A stretch of DNA of 64,000 nt from an uncultured Eubacteriales bacterium (GTDB taxonomy: Bacteria; Bacillota; Clostridia; Oscillospirales; Acutalibacteraceae): positions 8,856 to 72,855 of the forward strand of contig CAKSFK010000005.1 in assembly GCA_934454655.1 (NCBI GenBank), written 5' to 3'. The notes below the pieces were generated by a model. That model did no database searches. It was not told the DNA's origin and worked only from the letters and a program-made list of their open reading frames with translations. Both the position numbers and the translations under genes were made by a program. This document shows positions 27,184-34,874 of this stretch, piece by piece; position 1 is the stretch's first letter; the number at the start of each line of letters is the position of its first letter.

Positions 27184-27201
27184 AAGAAAAGGGTTGATAT
27201 T

Positions 27202-27744
27202 TTGTTACCGGACAGCGATATAAAAATTGCCGGCAGCAGACCGTCGGCGGAAATAAGAAAAAAGGCTGAAGTACGGGACGAAACACCCGAGCTTTCAAAA
27301 GAAAAAATAAAAGCCGCTGAGGAACTGGGGCGGACTGTTGCAGAGAAGTACCTAAACGACGCGGGGAAATTTTCTGCGGATGATAACGCGGAAGATTTTG
27401 AAATGTCAATACAGCGCAGGCTTTTGCTTTCGTTTGCGGCAACCGTCGGGTTTGAGCAGTATTGCCCGGACGATGCTCTGTGCGGAATAGCGCAAAAGGG
27501 CTTTCTTGACACGGTTAAAAAGGCGGCGCCCGACGTTTATAAAACATCGGGCGATACAGGCGCTTTCTCGTTCTATTATCTGGCTTACAGGCGCGGCGGC
27601 GAGGTTGACAGGCGGATAGGACAGACATTCGCTATGCTCTGCTCTCATGACGGCGACCCTATTTATCAGGAACTCGGCGAGGCTCTTTACTGCTGGTTTT
27701 TATCCTTTGTGAAAAGGTCCGCCGCTGCGGCTTTTGGGACTTAG
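27202..27744 (+). CDS. Hypothetical soluble protein
   Basis: I do not recognise this 180-residue protein. It starts with TTG 18 bases after the TSCPD gene (AAAAGGG upstream), has no signal peptide or membrane helix, and is predicted mostly helical from about residue 35 (PELSKEKIKAAEELGRTVAE). Two Cys and several aromatic residues cluster in the C-terminal half (FEQYCPDDALCG; AFSFYYLAYRRGGEVD). Codon use resembles its neighbours, and it ends shortly before the MITE-like repeat. It is probably the last gene of the dnaG-rpoD operon. Confidence 0.65.
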   Translation: MLPDSDIKIAGSRPSAEIRKKAEVRDETPELSKEKIKAAEELGRTVAEKYLNDAGKFSADDNAEDFEMSIQRRLLLSFAATVGFEQYCPDDALCGIAQKGFLDTVKKAAPDVYKTSGDTGAFSFYYLAYRRGGEVDRRIGQTFAMLCSHDGDPIYQELGEALYCWFLSFVKRSAAAAFGT

Positions 27745-27747
27745 TAT

Positions 27748-28009
27748 CTAGCCAAACGAAAATAATCCGAATCCGCCCAAAACGGCATATTTTCGGCGCA
27801 TTTTCACTTGTCGTCTTTATAAGGCGAAAGCCTTATCGCATCCTCCGCGTAAAAATCCACACGAAAATCGCGCTCGTTTTGGGGTGCAGTTTTTTTGCAG
27901 AGCGAGGCACAAAACGCAGTTAATCCTAACGGATTAACGAGTATTTTAACGCGGCAATGCGGAAAATCCGCACTCAAAAAACGGGATCGGATTATTCTCG
28001 CTTGCCTAG
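27748..28009. mobile_element. MITE-like element with imperfect terminal inverted repeats and CTAG ends
   Basis: The left end CTAGCCAAACGAAAATAATC at 27748 and the right end, read on the other strand as CTAGGCAAGCGAGAATAATC, form terminal inverted repeats of about 25 bases with three or four mismatches. Both are bounded by CTAG, which fits a four-base target duplication. The 262-bp interior has no credible gene; the 76-codon minus-strand frame inside it lacks a ribosome binding site and simply reads through both ends. Size, repeats and lack of a transposase fit a miniature inverted-repeat element moved in trans. A further copy of the left end follows directly. Confidence 0.6.
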
Positions 28010-28030
28010 CCAAACGAAAATAATCCGAAT
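28006..28030. repeat. Solo copy of the MITE end (25-bp direct repeat of 27748-27772)
   Basis: These 25 bases are identical to 27748-27772 (CTAGCCAAACGAAAATAATC and five more), 258 bases downstream. Together with the right inverted repeat of the element they form a near-palindrome centred on the shared CTAG. This suggests either a second truncated element inserted at the same target or a deletion derivative. Confidence 0.75.
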
Positions 28031-28032
28031 TC

Positions 28033-28084
28033 AAAGCGGGGCAACTGCAAGCATTGTTATGCTTGCAGTTGCCCCGCTTTTTTT
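28033..28084 (+). terminator. Long terminator hairpin between the MITE and the holin gene
   Basis: Two complementary arms of 22 bases (AAAGCGGGGCAACTGCAAGC at the start of the left arm) pair around a TGTT loop, followed by seven T on the plus strand. It would end plus-strand transcription from the dnaG-rpoD operon. It also lies just past the holin stop on the minus strand, where only a short T run follows. Confidence 0.9.
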
Positions 28085-28089
28085 AGAAT

Positions 28090-28311
28090 TTAATCCGATT
28101 GCTTTCCGTCGTTTAGGCTTACCTCGGGCAGTCCCGCAACAGAGGTTAAAACCGACAGTATTCCCGCAAGCAACGAAGCCGATATAACCATTTTCCAGTT
28201 AACCGAATTCATTGCGGCGCAGGTTCCTATTGTGGCGGCTGCGGTCTGAGCTACTGTTTTAACAGCGCGGATTATTGCCGCCTTTATCCAAATTTTAAAT
28301 TTTCCCGACAT
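28090..28311 (-). CDS. Phage holin, r1t-like family
   Basis: The protein has 73 residues. A short basic N-terminus is followed by two hydrophobic stretches and the family phrases IRAVKTVAQTAAATIGTCA and SLLAGILSVLTSVAGLPEV, which I recognise from r1t-type holins. Holins open the membrane to let an endolysin reach the wall. It lies 19 bases downstream of a GH25 lysozyme gene on the same strand, the usual lysis-cassette order. No phage structural genes accompany it. Confidence 0.82.
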   Translation of the reverse strand: MSGKFKIWIKAAIIRAVKTVAQTAAATIGTCAAMNSVNWKMVISASLLAGILSVLTSVAGLPEVSLNDGKQSD

Positions 28312-28330
28312 TTAATTTCACCGTCCTTGC

Positions 28331-29353
28331 CTAGTTTATATAAATTTTAATTCCGTCAATTTCCTCGCCCAATATTCCGGCATACCCGTTTTTGGAATTT
28401 CTGTCGTCAAATCCGTTTACAAAGGGCAGCCAGCGGGCTTTACGGCGAAGGTGTACGGCATAATTAAGATTTTTGCCCGTGTCGGTACGCATCATTATTC
28501 CGTCGATGGGCTTGTTGAAAAGCCCGGCATAGTCTTCACGGTTTTTAACCTCGGGCAGCCAGCTGCCGCCCTTTAAGTGAACCTTATAAAAAATATTTCC
28601 GAACGTAAGCCTTGCGAAAACGGCGCACACATCGTGTCCGTAAAGCCCCGCGTAATCGGAAAGGTCCGTGACCTCGGGCAGCCATTTGTTTTTAACGTCG
28701 TCCCATACCTGATATATTACCGATATTTTTTCCTCGGCTTGTTCAGGCTTTGCAGGTCTTGGTATTTCCGCAAAGGCAATGTTCATATCAACCCTGCCGT
28801 TAATGCCGTCAACACTGCCTGAGGATGTGTGCTGCCAGAACATATAATCGCCGTTATACGTAGGCTCACTGCTGTACTGTGCCAGCCAGCGCGGCTTTTT
28901 GTTGTACCATCCGTCGGTAAGACGGGTGCGGTGCCAGTTAAGATTTGCGTAGATCCCGGCGGTAAGACCCGCCTTTTCAATTTCCTCACAAAAGGTTCTT
29001 GCAATTTCCAAAATTGTTTCATTGCTTTGCTTGCCTGTTGTAGCGGCGTCCTCCAAATCCAGAAAGATCGGAAGTGCGGGATTTTCTTTAACCAGCCTTA
29101 AAACATGCTTTGCCTCGGACTGCGCCATTTCGGTGTTAAGTGCATAACTGTAAAGATACACACCGTAGGGGATACCTGTTCTTGCACATTCAGAAGCATT
29201 GCGTGAAAACTGCACGTCGTCCTGAGAGGGTATGTCCGAACCGTAACCGCAGCGGAGTATTGCAAACTCCACGCCGCAGGCTTTAACCTTATCCCAGTCG
29301 ATCACCCCCTGATGTGAGGAAACGTCAATTCCTCTTGCCTTAATTTCTTTCAT
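28331..29353 (-). CDS. GH25 family lysozyme (endolysin-like) with C-terminal wall-binding repeats
   Basis: The protein has 340 residues from the ATG at 29353, nine bases after GAAAGGA; two upstream in-frame ATGs are closer to or before that site. The GH25 muramidase domain fills residues 1-200: RGIDVSSHQGVIDW (catalytic Asp), PIFLDLED (DxE pair), AGIYANLNW, MFWQHTSSGSV and RVDMNIAF. The last 120 residues contain three repeats of the form WLPEV or WLPFV followed by YAGLYG or YAGILG, probably a wall-binding module. There is no signal peptide, in keeping with release through the neighbouring holin. Confidence 0.9.
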   Translation of the reverse strand: MKEIKARGIDVSSHQGVIDWDKVKACGVEFAILRCGYGSDIPSQDDVQFSRNASECARTGIPYGVYLYSYALNTEMAQSEAKHVLRLVKENPALPIFLDLEDAATTGKQSNETILEIARTFCEEIEKAGLTAGIYANLNWHRTRLTDGWYNKKPRWLAQYSSEPTYNGDYMFWQHTSSGSVDGINGRVDMNIAFAEIPRPAKPEQAEEKISVIYQVWDDVKNKWLPEVTDLSDYAGLYGHDVCAVFARLTFGNIFYKVHLKGGSWLPEVKNREDYAGLFNKPIDGIMMRTDTGKNLNYAVHLRRKARWLPFVNGFDDRNSKNGYAGILGEEIDGIKIYIN

Positions 29354-29383
29354 TTTTCTCATTCCTTTCAAAGGTTTCCGATA

Positions 29384-29698
29384 TTATAACCCCGAATTTA
29401 TTATAAACGAGGAAACCGCCCCCGCAATAATGCCTATAATGCCGGTTATAATACATTTTATGACGGTGCGCCTGTAAAGTTGCATTTCCTCTGCCGGCGC
29501 CCTTTCCACGCATACAAGCCTTTTTGAAATATCGTCCACCTTAACGGCGGTGCTTTTTGTCTGCTCGGCAAGCTTTTCAACGGCGCTTGTAAGCCTCCTT
29601 ATGTCCTTGACCTCGCCTTTAATTTCGTCCAGCTGGTGGAAAATGTTTTTATCCTCAGCCTCAAGCCGCGCAATGCGCTCGTTAACATTATCGTCCAT
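29384..29698 (-). CDS. XhlA-like (hemolysin XhlA family) phage lysis protein
   Basis: The protein has 104 residues. A coiled coil (residues 5-60) is followed by a basic stretch and a single C-terminal transmembrane helix (CIITGIIGIIAGAVSSFII). That is the layout of XhlA, which in Bacillus prophage PBSX works with the holin and endolysin in host lysis. The gene precedes the lysozyme and holin genes on the same strand. Confidence 0.75.
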   Translation of the reverse strand: MDDNVNERIARLEAEDKNIFHQLDEIKGEVKDIRRLTSAVEKLAEQTKSTAVKVDDISKRLVCVERAPAEEMQLYRRTVIKCIITGIIGIIAGAVSSFIINSGL

Positions 29699-29787
29699 TT
29701 CATTTTCTCCTGCCGACCCTTACAATTGCAGTATAGCAAATATCTGCCCGACATTCACCGACATCTCGGGCGTGACGGGTTCTGACG

Positions 29788-30762
29788 TTAATCCGAAAGG
29801 CTTAACCCCTTGTAATATGTCGCAAGTATTTCCTTGTATGTGCTGCCTTGTTTTGCCATATAATCGGCGCCGAACTGGCTCATACCCACCCCGTGACCGT
29901 AACCGCGCACCGTGAAAACAAAATTGCCGTTATTAAGCGTGATATCGAAATTTAAGGAACGCAGGTCGAAAGCGCTTCTTATTTCTCCGCCGGAAATTTC
30001 TTTTCCGCAAATGCAAACAGTTTTTACCGCTCCGGTATCGGTGCGCTTAATTTCGCCTATGTATTTTTCCTTACTGCCGGAAAATGTGCATTTTCCCGCA
30101 AGCTTTTTGCAAAAATCCTCGCCCGAAACCGTTACGGAGGACAGATAGTTCGGCGCCAATTTATCGTACGGACTGGCAACGCTTTTAAGATACGGCAAAT
30201 CTTTGCCCCAAACATCGCGGCACGCGTTTGTCATACCGGACGATACGGCGTGGTACACGGTAAGCGCCGGTTCGCCGTTGTAGGTCAGAAGCTGACCTTT
30301 TGTGTCGGCAACGGCTTTTTTGATTTTTTCGGTGTATACATCCGCCTTGTCGCCCCAGCGCTTTTTAAGCTCCTCTGCCGCGGCAAAGCTTTGGTCTGTT
30401 TTCGGATCGGTGGTAATGTCATAATCCTTTTTGTCGCTCTCAAGCCTTCTGCGGCAGGCAAAGGTATACGCCGCAACGGCTTGCGCCTTCAGCGCCTCGT
30501 ATTCGTAAAGCGCGGGCATTTCGGCAGCTACCACGCCGAAAATATAATCTTCGGCGGAAATATTGCTTACGGTGTTTGTGTCACGGTTTAAAAGCCTGAA
30601 GGTGTCGCTTTGTGCGGGAATGTTATTAACCTTATTGATATTGGTTTTTGCCGATGCGCTTATAGCCGATGCCTTGTCCTTTTTGCCGCCGCCCATTACC
30701 GAAAGGGGCAGTACAAGCATAAAGCAGGCAAATATAAGGGCGCAGCAGAGTATTTTTTTCAT
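29788..30762 (-). CDS. spoIID: SpoIID/LytB-domain lytic transglycosylase
   Basis: The protein has 324 residues with an N-terminal membrane anchor or signal (residues 1-24). The SpoIID core is complete: ISAEDYIFGVVAAEMPALYE holds the catalytic glutamate, EALKAQAVAAYTFA follows, and the C-terminal RGYGHGVGMSQFGADYMA is diagnostic. SpoIID cleaves glycan strands during engulfment in sporulation. No spoIIQ or spoIIIA genes are nearby, so a vegetative relative cannot be excluded. The start follows AAGGAGATAG. It lies upstream of, and in the same direction as, the phage-type lysis genes. Confidence 0.85.
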   Translation of the reverse strand: MKKILCCALIFACFMLVLPLSVMGGGKKDKASAISASAKTNINKVNNIPAQSDTFRLLNRDTNTVSNISAEDYIFGVVAAEMPALYEYEALKAQAVAAYTFACRRRLESDKKDYDITTDPKTDQSFAAAEELKKRWGDKADVYTEKIKKAVADTKGQLLTYNGEPALTVYHAVSSGMTNACRDVWGKDLPYLKSVASPYDKLAPNYLSSVTVSGEDFCKKLAGKCTFSGSKEKYIGEIKRTDTGAVKTVCICGKEISGGEIRSAFDLRSLNFDITLNNGNFVFTVRGYGHGVGMSQFGADYMAKQGSTYKEILATYYKGLSLSD

Positions 30763-30846
30763 TTCTATCTCCTTGACTTTTTTTGAGTATCGTTATAATA
30801 TATGTATGTTATGTTTTGCTATTTAATGTTTGGAGAGTTGATGTTA

Positions 30847-31635
30847 ATGAAATATAAAAAAATAACGCTGTTTTATTTTTTGGCATTGCCTGCCTGCGTG
30901 CTGATGCGTGTTTTACAGCTTTTTTTCACTGTGGATGTTAAAACCGGATTCTTTAAAAAGGAATACAGCGCTTACGGTTTGGCACTGCTCATTTTTATTG
31001 CGGCGGTTTGTGCGGTCTGCGCCTTTTTTTGCTTTACGGGACACAGAAATCCCGCCCGCCTGCCGCGCGTAAATCTGTTTCTTACGGCGGCGTCGCTGTC
31101 GGCGGCAATTTCAACCGGCATTGAGCTTTTCGGTGAAACCTTTGCGGGTACCGTTGCGGCTTGGCAAACCGCTCTGCTTTACATAACGGGTCTTGCGGCT
31201 GCGGTGTGGTTTATTCTGTACGGCGTGAGTGATATCGGCGGTATCAAGCTGCCGCCGCTCCTTTCCGTTCTGCCCGCGTTTTATCTTATTGTGCGTATAA
31301 TCTGCACATTTACATCCGTCTCGTCCCTTGCCCTTATTTCCGATAACATTCTGCTTCTTGCGGCATATTGCACCGCGCTGTTATTCTTTTTATATATGGG
31401 CAGGACCTTTAATGATATTCAGGGCGACAACAATTTCCGCAAACTTATGGCTTCGGGAATGGCGTCGTCCATACTCTGCGTAACGCAGTCCGTTCCGCAC
31501 TTTGCAATAAACATTGTTACATCGGGTGAGTATCTGCATACCTCCGTTATCGCCAACATTGCTCTTTTATGTCTGGGACTGTTTATTGCCGCGTTTACAT
31601 TCAGCTATTTTTCGGCAAGGAACACGGAGGAATAA
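30847..31635 (+). CDS. Hypothetical polytopic membrane protein
   Basis: The protein has 262 residues from ATG 30847, about ten bases after GGAGAG; upstream in-frame ATGs at 30841 and 30802 are too close to or before that site. There are about seven transmembrane segments and no catalytic motif that I recognise. It lies divergently from spoIID. A possible promoter (TTGACT at 30773, TATAAT at 30794) has a short 15-base spacing. It ends just before trmB, so the two are probably cotranscribed. Confidence 0.7.
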   Translation: MKYKKITLFYFLALPACVLMRVLQLFFTVDVKTGFFKKEYSAYGLALLIFIAAVCAVCAFFCFTGHRNPARLPRVNLFLTAASLSAAISTGIELFGETFAGTVAAWQTALLYITGLAAAVWFILYGVSDIGGIKLPPLLSVLPAFYLIVRIICTFTSVSSLALISDNILLLAAYCTALLFFLYMGRTFNDIQGDNNFRKLMASGMASSILCVTQSVPHFAINIVTSGEYLHTSVIANIALLCLGLFIAAFTFSYFSARNTEE

Positions 31636-31638
31636 ATA

Positions 31639-32319
31639 ATGAGAATGAGAAAGAAAAAGCACCTTGACGAAAGGCTCGGTGCTGTATCGGATATACTTTT
31701 TGTCAGCAATATCGACCCGTCCGAAAGAAATTTCAACACTGCCGCCGAAACCGAGGAATATATCGACTTTGATTTGTGGTTTGCCCGCAGCGCCCCCGTG
31801 GTCATTGAGATAGGGTGCGGCAAGGGCGGTTTTGCCGCCGAATATGCGCTTAAACACCACGATGTTAACTATGTCGCCGTGGAAAAGGACGCAAACGTTA
31901 TTGTTGCGGCGTGCGAAAACGCAAAAACTGCCGGTGCCGATAACATACGTTTCATAAAATGCAGCGCGGAATATCTGCCCAGATATATTAAGCCGCATAC
32001 CGCCGAGAAACTGTTTTTAAATTTCAGCTGTCCGTTCCCAAAGAAAAAATATGCGTCGCATAGGCTTACGCACAGCCGTTTTCTCGGGATATATAAGCGT
32101 ATTTTAAAACCCGACGCCGTAATTGAGCAGAAGACCGACAACGCTCCGTTTTTTGAATTTTCCGTTGAAAGCTTTACGGCAAACGGCTATGCGCTTAAAA
32201 ACATCAGCCTGGATTTGCATAACGGCGGCTTTGAGGATAACATTGAAACCGAATATGAGCGCAGGTTTTCGGCTATGGGGCTGCCGATCTATCGGCTTGA
32301 GGCATATTTAAAGGAATGA
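31639..32319 (+). CDS. trmB: tRNA (guanine-N7-)-methyltransferase TrmB
   Basis: The protein has 226 residues. The class I methyltransferase SAM loop is VVIEIGCGKGGF (residues 55-66), followed by YVAVEKD and the TrmB-specific region. TrmB makes m7G46 in tRNA. An oddity is the motif usually read as NFSDPWPK, which here is NFSCPFPKKKYASHRL: the Asp and Trp are replaced by Cys and Phe. The remaining framework (RFLGIYKRILKPDAVIEQKTDN, ETEYERRFSAMGLPIYRLEA) is intact, so it is likely still a tRNA methyltransferase. The start follows GGAGG by eight bases. Confidence 0.88.
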   Translation: MRMRKKKHLDERLGAVSDILFVSNIDPSERNFNTAAETEEYIDFDLWFARSAPVVIEIGCGKGGFAAEYALKHHDVNYVAVEKDANVIVAACENAKTAGADNIRFIKCSAEYLPRYIKPHTAEKLFLNFSCPFPKKKYASHRLTHSRFLGIYKRILKPDAVIEQKTDNAPFFEFSVESFTANGYALKNISLDLHNGGFEDNIETEYERRFSAMGLPIYRLEAYLKE

Positions 32320-32323
32320 ATTT

Positions 32324-33043
32324 ATGATAGATTTTCACATTGAAAAAATATATAACGACTGCCTTGCCTTCGGCACGGAGCTTGACGGGGTAAAAGCAGA
32401 ACAACTGAACCTTTACGGTAATCTTTTGCTCCGCGGAAATGAAAAGATAAACCTTACCGCAATTACCGACCCCGAAGAGGTGCTGTATAAGCATTTTTAT
32501 GATTGTCTGCTGTTTTTAAAACACATAAAACTGCCGCAAAACGCAGCGATTATCGACGTAGGCACGGGCGCGGGATTTCCCGGTATGGTGCTTAAAATTG
32601 CACGACCCGATTTAAACGTAACCCTTCTTGACAGCCTAAACAAGCGGCTTTTGTTTTTGAATGACGTTACGGAGCATCTGGGACTCAGCGGAGTTAAAAC
32701 CGTTCATATGCGCGCGGAGGACGCGGGGAAGAGCCGCGAGCACCGCGAAAAATATGATGTTGCGTGTGCAAGGGCGGTGGCAAACCTGCCCGTACTTATG
32801 GAATACTGTGTTCCTCTTGTAAAGGTCGGCGGCACATTTGCGGCTATGAAAGGCCCTTCCGCCGGGGATGAAGCGGAAAATTCGCTTAACGCCGCAAAGC
32901 TTCTCGGAACAGGCAAACCCGATATTATATGCGAAACCTTAACGGGAAATGAGCAAAGAGCCTTTGTTTTGCTGAAAAAAATATCGCATACCCCGACAAA
33001 ATACCCCAGAAAGCCCACGGATATATCAAAACAGCCGCTTTAA
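32324..33043 (+). CDS. rsmG: 16S rRNA (guanine527-N7)-methyltransferase RsmG
   Basis: The protein has 239 residues. It shows the GidB/RsmG pattern: NLTAITDPEEVLYKHFYDCL, the SAM loop IIDVGTGAGFPGMVLKIARP, LLDSLNKRLLFL, and ACARAVANLPVLMEY. It methylates G527 of 16S rRNA; loss confers low-level streptomycin resistance in other bacteria. Placement directly before noc is the usual order near the Firmicutes replication origin, although no dnaA, gidA or rnpA is in this window. Confidence 0.95.
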   Translation: MIDFHIEKIYNDCLAFGTELDGVKAEQLNLYGNLLLRGNEKINLTAITDPEEVLYKHFYDCLLFLKHIKLPQNAAIIDVGTGAGFPGMVLKIARPDLNVTLLDSLNKRLLFLNDVTEHLGLSGVKTVHMRAEDAGKSREHREKYDVACARAVANLPVLMEYCVPLVKVGGTFAAMKGPSAGDEAENSLNAAKLLGTGKPDIICETLTGNEQRAFVLLKKISHTPTKYPRKPTDISKQPL

Positions 33044-33060
33044 CGCGGCTGTTTTTGTTG
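33029..33060 (+). terminator. Terminator overlapping the end of rsmG
   Basis: AACAGCCGC and GCGGCTGTT pair around a six-base loop that holds the rsmG stop codon, and TTTGTTGTTTT follows. Confidence 0.85.
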
Positions 33061-33091
33061 TTTTGGGGCGAATTTGCCCGACGTGTTTTTC

Positions 33092-33120
33092 TTTACAATT
33101 GAGTTCATCGGTAGTACAAT
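33092..33120 (+). promoter_or_regulatory. Promoter of noc
   Basis: TTTACA (33092-33097) and TACAAT (33115-33120) lie 17 bases apart, 28 bases before the noc start codon and right after the rsmG terminator. Confidence 0.7.
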
Positions 33121-33148
33121 TGTTAGCGTAACAGGGAGGGAACGCAGA

Positions 33149-33982
33149 ATGTATATGCTATCGGACAAAAAGCTGATAATGTTAAAACCGAGCGAAATAA
33201 CCGTAACGGACGGACAGCCGCGAAAAAGCTTTGATGAATATGAGCTTAAACAACTGACCGACAGCATACGCTCAAGCGGTATGATCCAGCCTATATCGGT
33301 GCGAAAGACTGAAAACGGATACATTCTTATTGCGGGCGAGAGAAGGCTCAGAGCTGCTGCGGCGGCGGGGCTTCGCCGAGTGCCGTGCGTTGTGCATAAA
33401 ACGGACGAGGAAACCGCGGCGCTTTATTCAATTATTGAAAATATGCAGAGAAGCAGTCTTACGGTTTTTGAAGAGGCCGAGGGCATAAACCGCCTTATAA
33501 ACGAATACGGTATGTCCCAATCGGAGGCGGCGGAAAGACTCGGTATAGCGCAGTCCACCCTGTCAAATAAATTAAGGCTTTTAAGGCTTGATGAGTCGGT
33601 AAAGGATCGCATAATTTCCGCCGGACTTACCGAACGCCACGCAAGAGCGCTGCTGAGGCTGCCCGATGATAAGCGCAACGAGGCGCTTGACAGGATAATT
33701 GCCGATGGGCTTACACTAAGACAAACCGAGGAATACATATTTGATATTTTAAATCCCGCGCAGGAACCCGATGATGCGCCGGACGAGCCTGTAAGAAAGG
33801 CGGTTATCGGCGATGTAAGGCTTTTTTCAAACAGCCTTTCAAAGCTTGTTACAACATTGCGTAATGCCGGGATAAACGCAAATTCGCGCAAATACGAAAC
33901 CGATAATTATATTGAATTTAAGGTGCGTATTCCCAAAAATGCTCCCGCAAAGCATAATTGCACTCAGTTAAAAATCTGTTAA
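33149..33982 (+). CDS. noc: ParB/Noc-family nucleoid occlusion or partition protein
   Basis: The protein has 277 residues from ATG 33149, eight bases after GGGAGGG; the longer frame from 33074 runs through the promoter. The CTP-binding ParB/Srx domain shows QPRKSFDEYELKQLTDSI, LIAGERRLRAAAAAG and NMQRSSLTVFEEAEG. The DNA-binding helix-turn-helix is MSQSEAAERLGIAQSTLSNK. Adjacency to rsmG and absence of a parA next door favour Noc, which blocks septum formation over the chromosome, over ParB (Spo0J). I did not find a Noc or parS site in the window by eye. Confidence 0.85.
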   Translation: MYMLSDKKLIMLKPSEITVTDGQPRKSFDEYELKQLTDSIRSSGMIQPISVRKTENGYILIAGERRLRAAAAAGLRRVPCVVHKTDEETAALYSIIENMQRSSLTVFEEAEGINRLINEYGMSQSEAAERLGIAQSTLSNKLRLLRLDESVKDRIISAGLTERHARALLRLPDDKRNEALDRIIADGLTLRQTEEYIFDILNPAQEPDDAPDEPVRKAVIGDVRLFSNSLSKLVTTLRNAGINANSRKYETDNYIEFKVRIPKNAPAKHNCTQLKIC

Positions 33983-34083
33983 GCCGTGTTCGGCGTGCCT
34001 CCCCTGCGCGCAAAGCACCAAGCATAACGGTTTTTAAATACAGCGGCGGTCATCCGCCGCAACACCATATTCATCCCCATACG

Positions 34084-34116
34084 CAAAATGCCGAAGCGAG
34101 CAGCTTCGGCATTTTG
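34084..34116. terminator. Bidirectional terminator between noc and the zinc-ribbon gene
   Basis: CAAAATGCCGAAGC and GCTTCGGCATTTTG form a 14-base-pair stem around a GAGCA loop. It serves the two converging transcripts and abuts the stop codon of the minus-strand gene. Between noc and this hairpin (33983-34083) I see only a small CGGCGGTC/CCGCCG repeat. Confidence 0.9.
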
Positions 34117-34554
34117 TCATTTTACAAACCGACTTAAGCGCGGTTTCTTTTTGGTATATTGGTTGCTTGTGGGGTTAATTGCGGCTGAATAAGCGGCGCC
34201 GCAGTTTTGGCAGGCGTCTGTTCCCGCCTTGTTGACCGTGCCGCATTTAATACATTCCCAAGTGCCGCAGGCGGTTTCGCCACGGTATGCCGCCGGTACG
34301 GCAGACTCCGGCGAATTATAGGGATTTACTATATTCTCAAGCTCCTTGAGCTTTGTTCCGAGCCAAAAGGTCTCTTCGCTCAACCGCTCCGTTTCGTCAG
34401 TATTGCGTATTACGGAAAGGGTAAGGGCTATTTGAAGAATACAGATAAACCCCGCAAGAACAGCCGTAAAGGCATCGCTGCCGATAAGCATAAAAAAGAT
34501 GAATACTCCGCTGATGATTTGCAGAAAAAGGAGAATGTAAAGCAGCTTTTTCAT
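34117..34554 (-). CDS. Small membrane protein with RanBP2-type zinc ribbon
   Basis: The protein has 145 residues: two N-terminal transmembrane helices (about 4-25 and 29-50), a short coiled linker, and a zinc finger near residues 96-122. The zinc finger has the pattern W-x-C-x2-C-x10-C-x2-C (GTWECIKCGTVNKAGTDACQ followed by NCG), that of RanBP2-type fingers. No catalytic domain is present. Its function is unknown; anchoring a partner to the membrane is possible. It lies 12 bases downstream of ireB and is probably cotranscribed with it. Confidence 0.72.
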   Translation of the reverse strand: MKKLLYILLFLQIISGVFIFFMLIGSDAFTAVLAGFICILQIALTLSVIRNTDETERLSEETFWLGTKLKELENIVNPYNSPESAVPAAYRGETACGTWECIKCGTVNKAGTDACQNCGAAYSAAINPTSNQYTKKKPRLSRFVK

Positions 34555-34566
34555 ACAAATATCCCC

Positions 34567-34812
34567 TTACGCACTCAAATAATATTTTACAAGCGACTGC
34601 AAAAGCGTGTCGCGGTCAATCCTTCTTATAATGTTGCGCGCGTTGTTGTGGGTTGTAATATAAGTGGGATCCTCGGATAAAATATATCCTACTATCTGGT
34701 TTATCGGATTGTAGCCCTTTTCCTTAAGAGCGTCGTAGACAAGGGTTAGATTGTTTCTTATTTCCTGTTCTGTCTGGTCGCCTATTGAAAAGGTCATTGT
34801 TCTGTCATTCAT
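34567..34812 (-). CDS. ireB: IreB-family regulatory phosphoprotein
   Basis: The protein has 81 residues and matches UPF0297/IreB almost throughout: MTFSIGDQTEQEIRNNL, VYDALKEKGYNPINQIVGYI, LSEDPTYITTHNNARNIIRR. In Enterococcus faecalis IreB is a substrate of the Ser/Thr kinase IreK and tunes cephalosporin resistance; the N-terminal threonines are the phosphoacceptors there. A ruvX-like partner, often adjacent, is not present here. Confidence 0.93.
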   Translation of the reverse strand: MNDRTMTFSIGDQTEQEIRNNLTLVYDALKEKGYNPINQIVGYILSEDPTYITTHNNARNIIRRIDRDTLLQSLVKYYLSA

Positions 34813-34842
34813 AAATTACACCTCTCACAACTGTTTACACTT

Positions 34843-34871
34843 ATTCTATACCTTTTTTTAAAAAAGTTCAA
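34843..34871 (-). promoter_or_regulatory. Promoter of ireB
   Basis: On the minus strand TTGAAC (34871-34866) and TAGAAT (34848-34843) are spaced by 17 bases, immediately after the pheT stop codon. Confidence 0.6.
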
Positions 34872-34874
34872 GCA

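Noticed and set aside
27804..28034. A 76-codon minus-strand reading frame within the MITE-like element
   Set aside because: It has no ribosome binding site, begins in the solo repeat, and its sequence follows from the repeat structure rather than from protein-like constraint.
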